From contig NC_135561.1 in assembly GCF_964340395.1 (NCBI RefSeq), positions 18,406,240 through 18,470,239 of the forward strand: a stretch of DNA of 64,000 bases, written 5' to 3'. Of this stretch, positions 63,061 through 64,000 are shown piece after piece. Made by a program: the position numbers and the translations under genes. Positions within the stretch are counted from its first letter, which is position 1; every line of letters starts with the position of its first letter. The notes under the pieces are model-generated. The model was not told where the DNA came from. It was given only the letters and a program-made list of their open reading frames with translations, and did no database searches. The stretch comes from Glandiceps talaboti (Eukaryota > Hemichordata > Enteropneusta > Spengelidae).

Positions 63061-64000
63061 CCATATGGCCACTTTAAGTTTTCTAAGTCTTAAAGCAATG
63101 TATTGTAATGATGTTTCCAATAACAAAGTTCTGTGTAATGTCACACTAATTGCCCACTGTATTTGCTAAAGTGGTAAGGGAGAAGATAGCTTCTGTGGCA
63201 GGCAGGATGGCTTACCCGGTATGCATTCTTACTACATAGCCTGCAAACCCAGTACTGTAAATTTCAGTATTTTTCATGGATACTGATTGGTTGAATAAGT
63301 CACATGATACCTATCACTTGTCACATTCACCACCAATTCTATAGAGGCTACAGTGGAAAGAAATCTGGTCAAACTTTGAAACAAATTTCAATACCATGTA
63401 TTATAATGTTTGATAGGGAAGCCTTGAATAAGAATTAAGTACATTGTATAGAATCTATGTGTGTCAACTTCAATACTTTTAAAGTTTCCTTTTTACCTTC
63501 TTCTGTGTGTAGAGTAAACTTGAGCCACCCACAGTTGTTACTTCATGCTTGTGTTAAATCAGCCCAATACATAAATAATTCTGCCAAATAATAAGTTAAT
63601 GTTTATTTTTGGCTGTTATATAATGTCCAAATATGGTACATTTGTGACACTGCTAGTCTAGAATTCAGTCCTGAGTTATGTAGGGATTTTGGGCGCTTGA
63701 TATTCCCCTACAATGGCATATAGTGGAATTATAGCGAGAGCAAAAAATCCCTAAATCACTGAAATCTAGACTAGGATAGTAGGATACTATCTGTACGCTG
63801 TTGTCATCATTATAAGAGTTGTGGGTGTACTTCCTTTGCATGAACAAATTCATGACTTCTCCTTCCTCTAAGCATAGAAGAAGGAGAAGTGTTAAATTCG
63901 ACATATTAATATTTGAAGCTACTGAGTGAAAATCTGGGAAATCACAACTTGCATATACAGATTTCCAAGCCTTGTAGCATAATGGGAACTCTTGAAGAAC
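63061..64000. other. No gene seen
   Basis: AT-rich sequence, either PSMF1 intron 5 or beyond. Short frames only. Confidence 0.5.

Overview
This is animal nuclear DNA: AT-rich and intron-rich, with U2 snRNA gene copies, GT-AG introns, many non-autonomous DNA transposons and minisatellites. The two protein-coding genes, the Tx1-like LINE and the satellite types point to a marine invertebrate (a mollusc, amphioxus or hemichordate would all fit). I cannot name the species from sequence alone.

Left (1-13,127): a U2 snRNA locus. Five full-length plus-strand U2 genes repeat every ~1,210 bp (starts 1066, 2277, 3487, 4695, 5905), with a sixth cut off after ~50 nt (7105). Minus-strand copies lie at both edges (378-564, 12,320-12,506, and a 27-nt stub at 11,236-11,262). 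In the five intact plus-strand units and in both right-hand minus-strand units an octamer box sits exactly 304 nt from the U2 start; in the truncated sixth unit the distance is 295 nt. A PSE-like block lies near -55. The plus and minus arms are separated by a degraded non-LTR retrotransposon (7155-11,235) with Tx1/L1-like features, resembling the known U2-targeting Keno type. Its 5' end meets U2 at nt 27/28.

Middle (about 15.8-52.4 kb, minus strand): a DIDO1/PHF3-family gene (death-inducer obliterator). I could assemble 14 coding exons with consistent phase (5,271 nt, 1,756 aa): acidic/basic N-terminus, PHD finger, small Cys cluster, TFIIS central domain, SPOC domain and an Arg/Asp-rich tail. 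A probable non-coding first exon ends at 52,442.

Right (52,811-58,674 and beyond, plus strand): PSMF1 (proteasome inhibitor PI31), head-to-head with DIDO1 across a short shared promoter that carries a CACGTG E-box. Five exons are visible; the last is outside the window.

The most unusual feature is a recurring pattern: minisatellites that amplify splice sites. PSMF1 exon 5 is preceded by 21 tandem 58/60-bp copies of its own 3' splice site, and exon 2 by three degenerate copies of its acceptor. In DIDO1, exon 5 has a ~42-bp array that copies its acceptor, and exon 13 has a 28-bp array that starts at its donor. Introns also hold hAT-type elements with 5- and 6-bp target duplications, piggyBac-type TTAA elements, palindromic MITEs, nested insertions, a 150-bp satellite resembling bivalve pearl/Helitron-like elements, and microsatellites.
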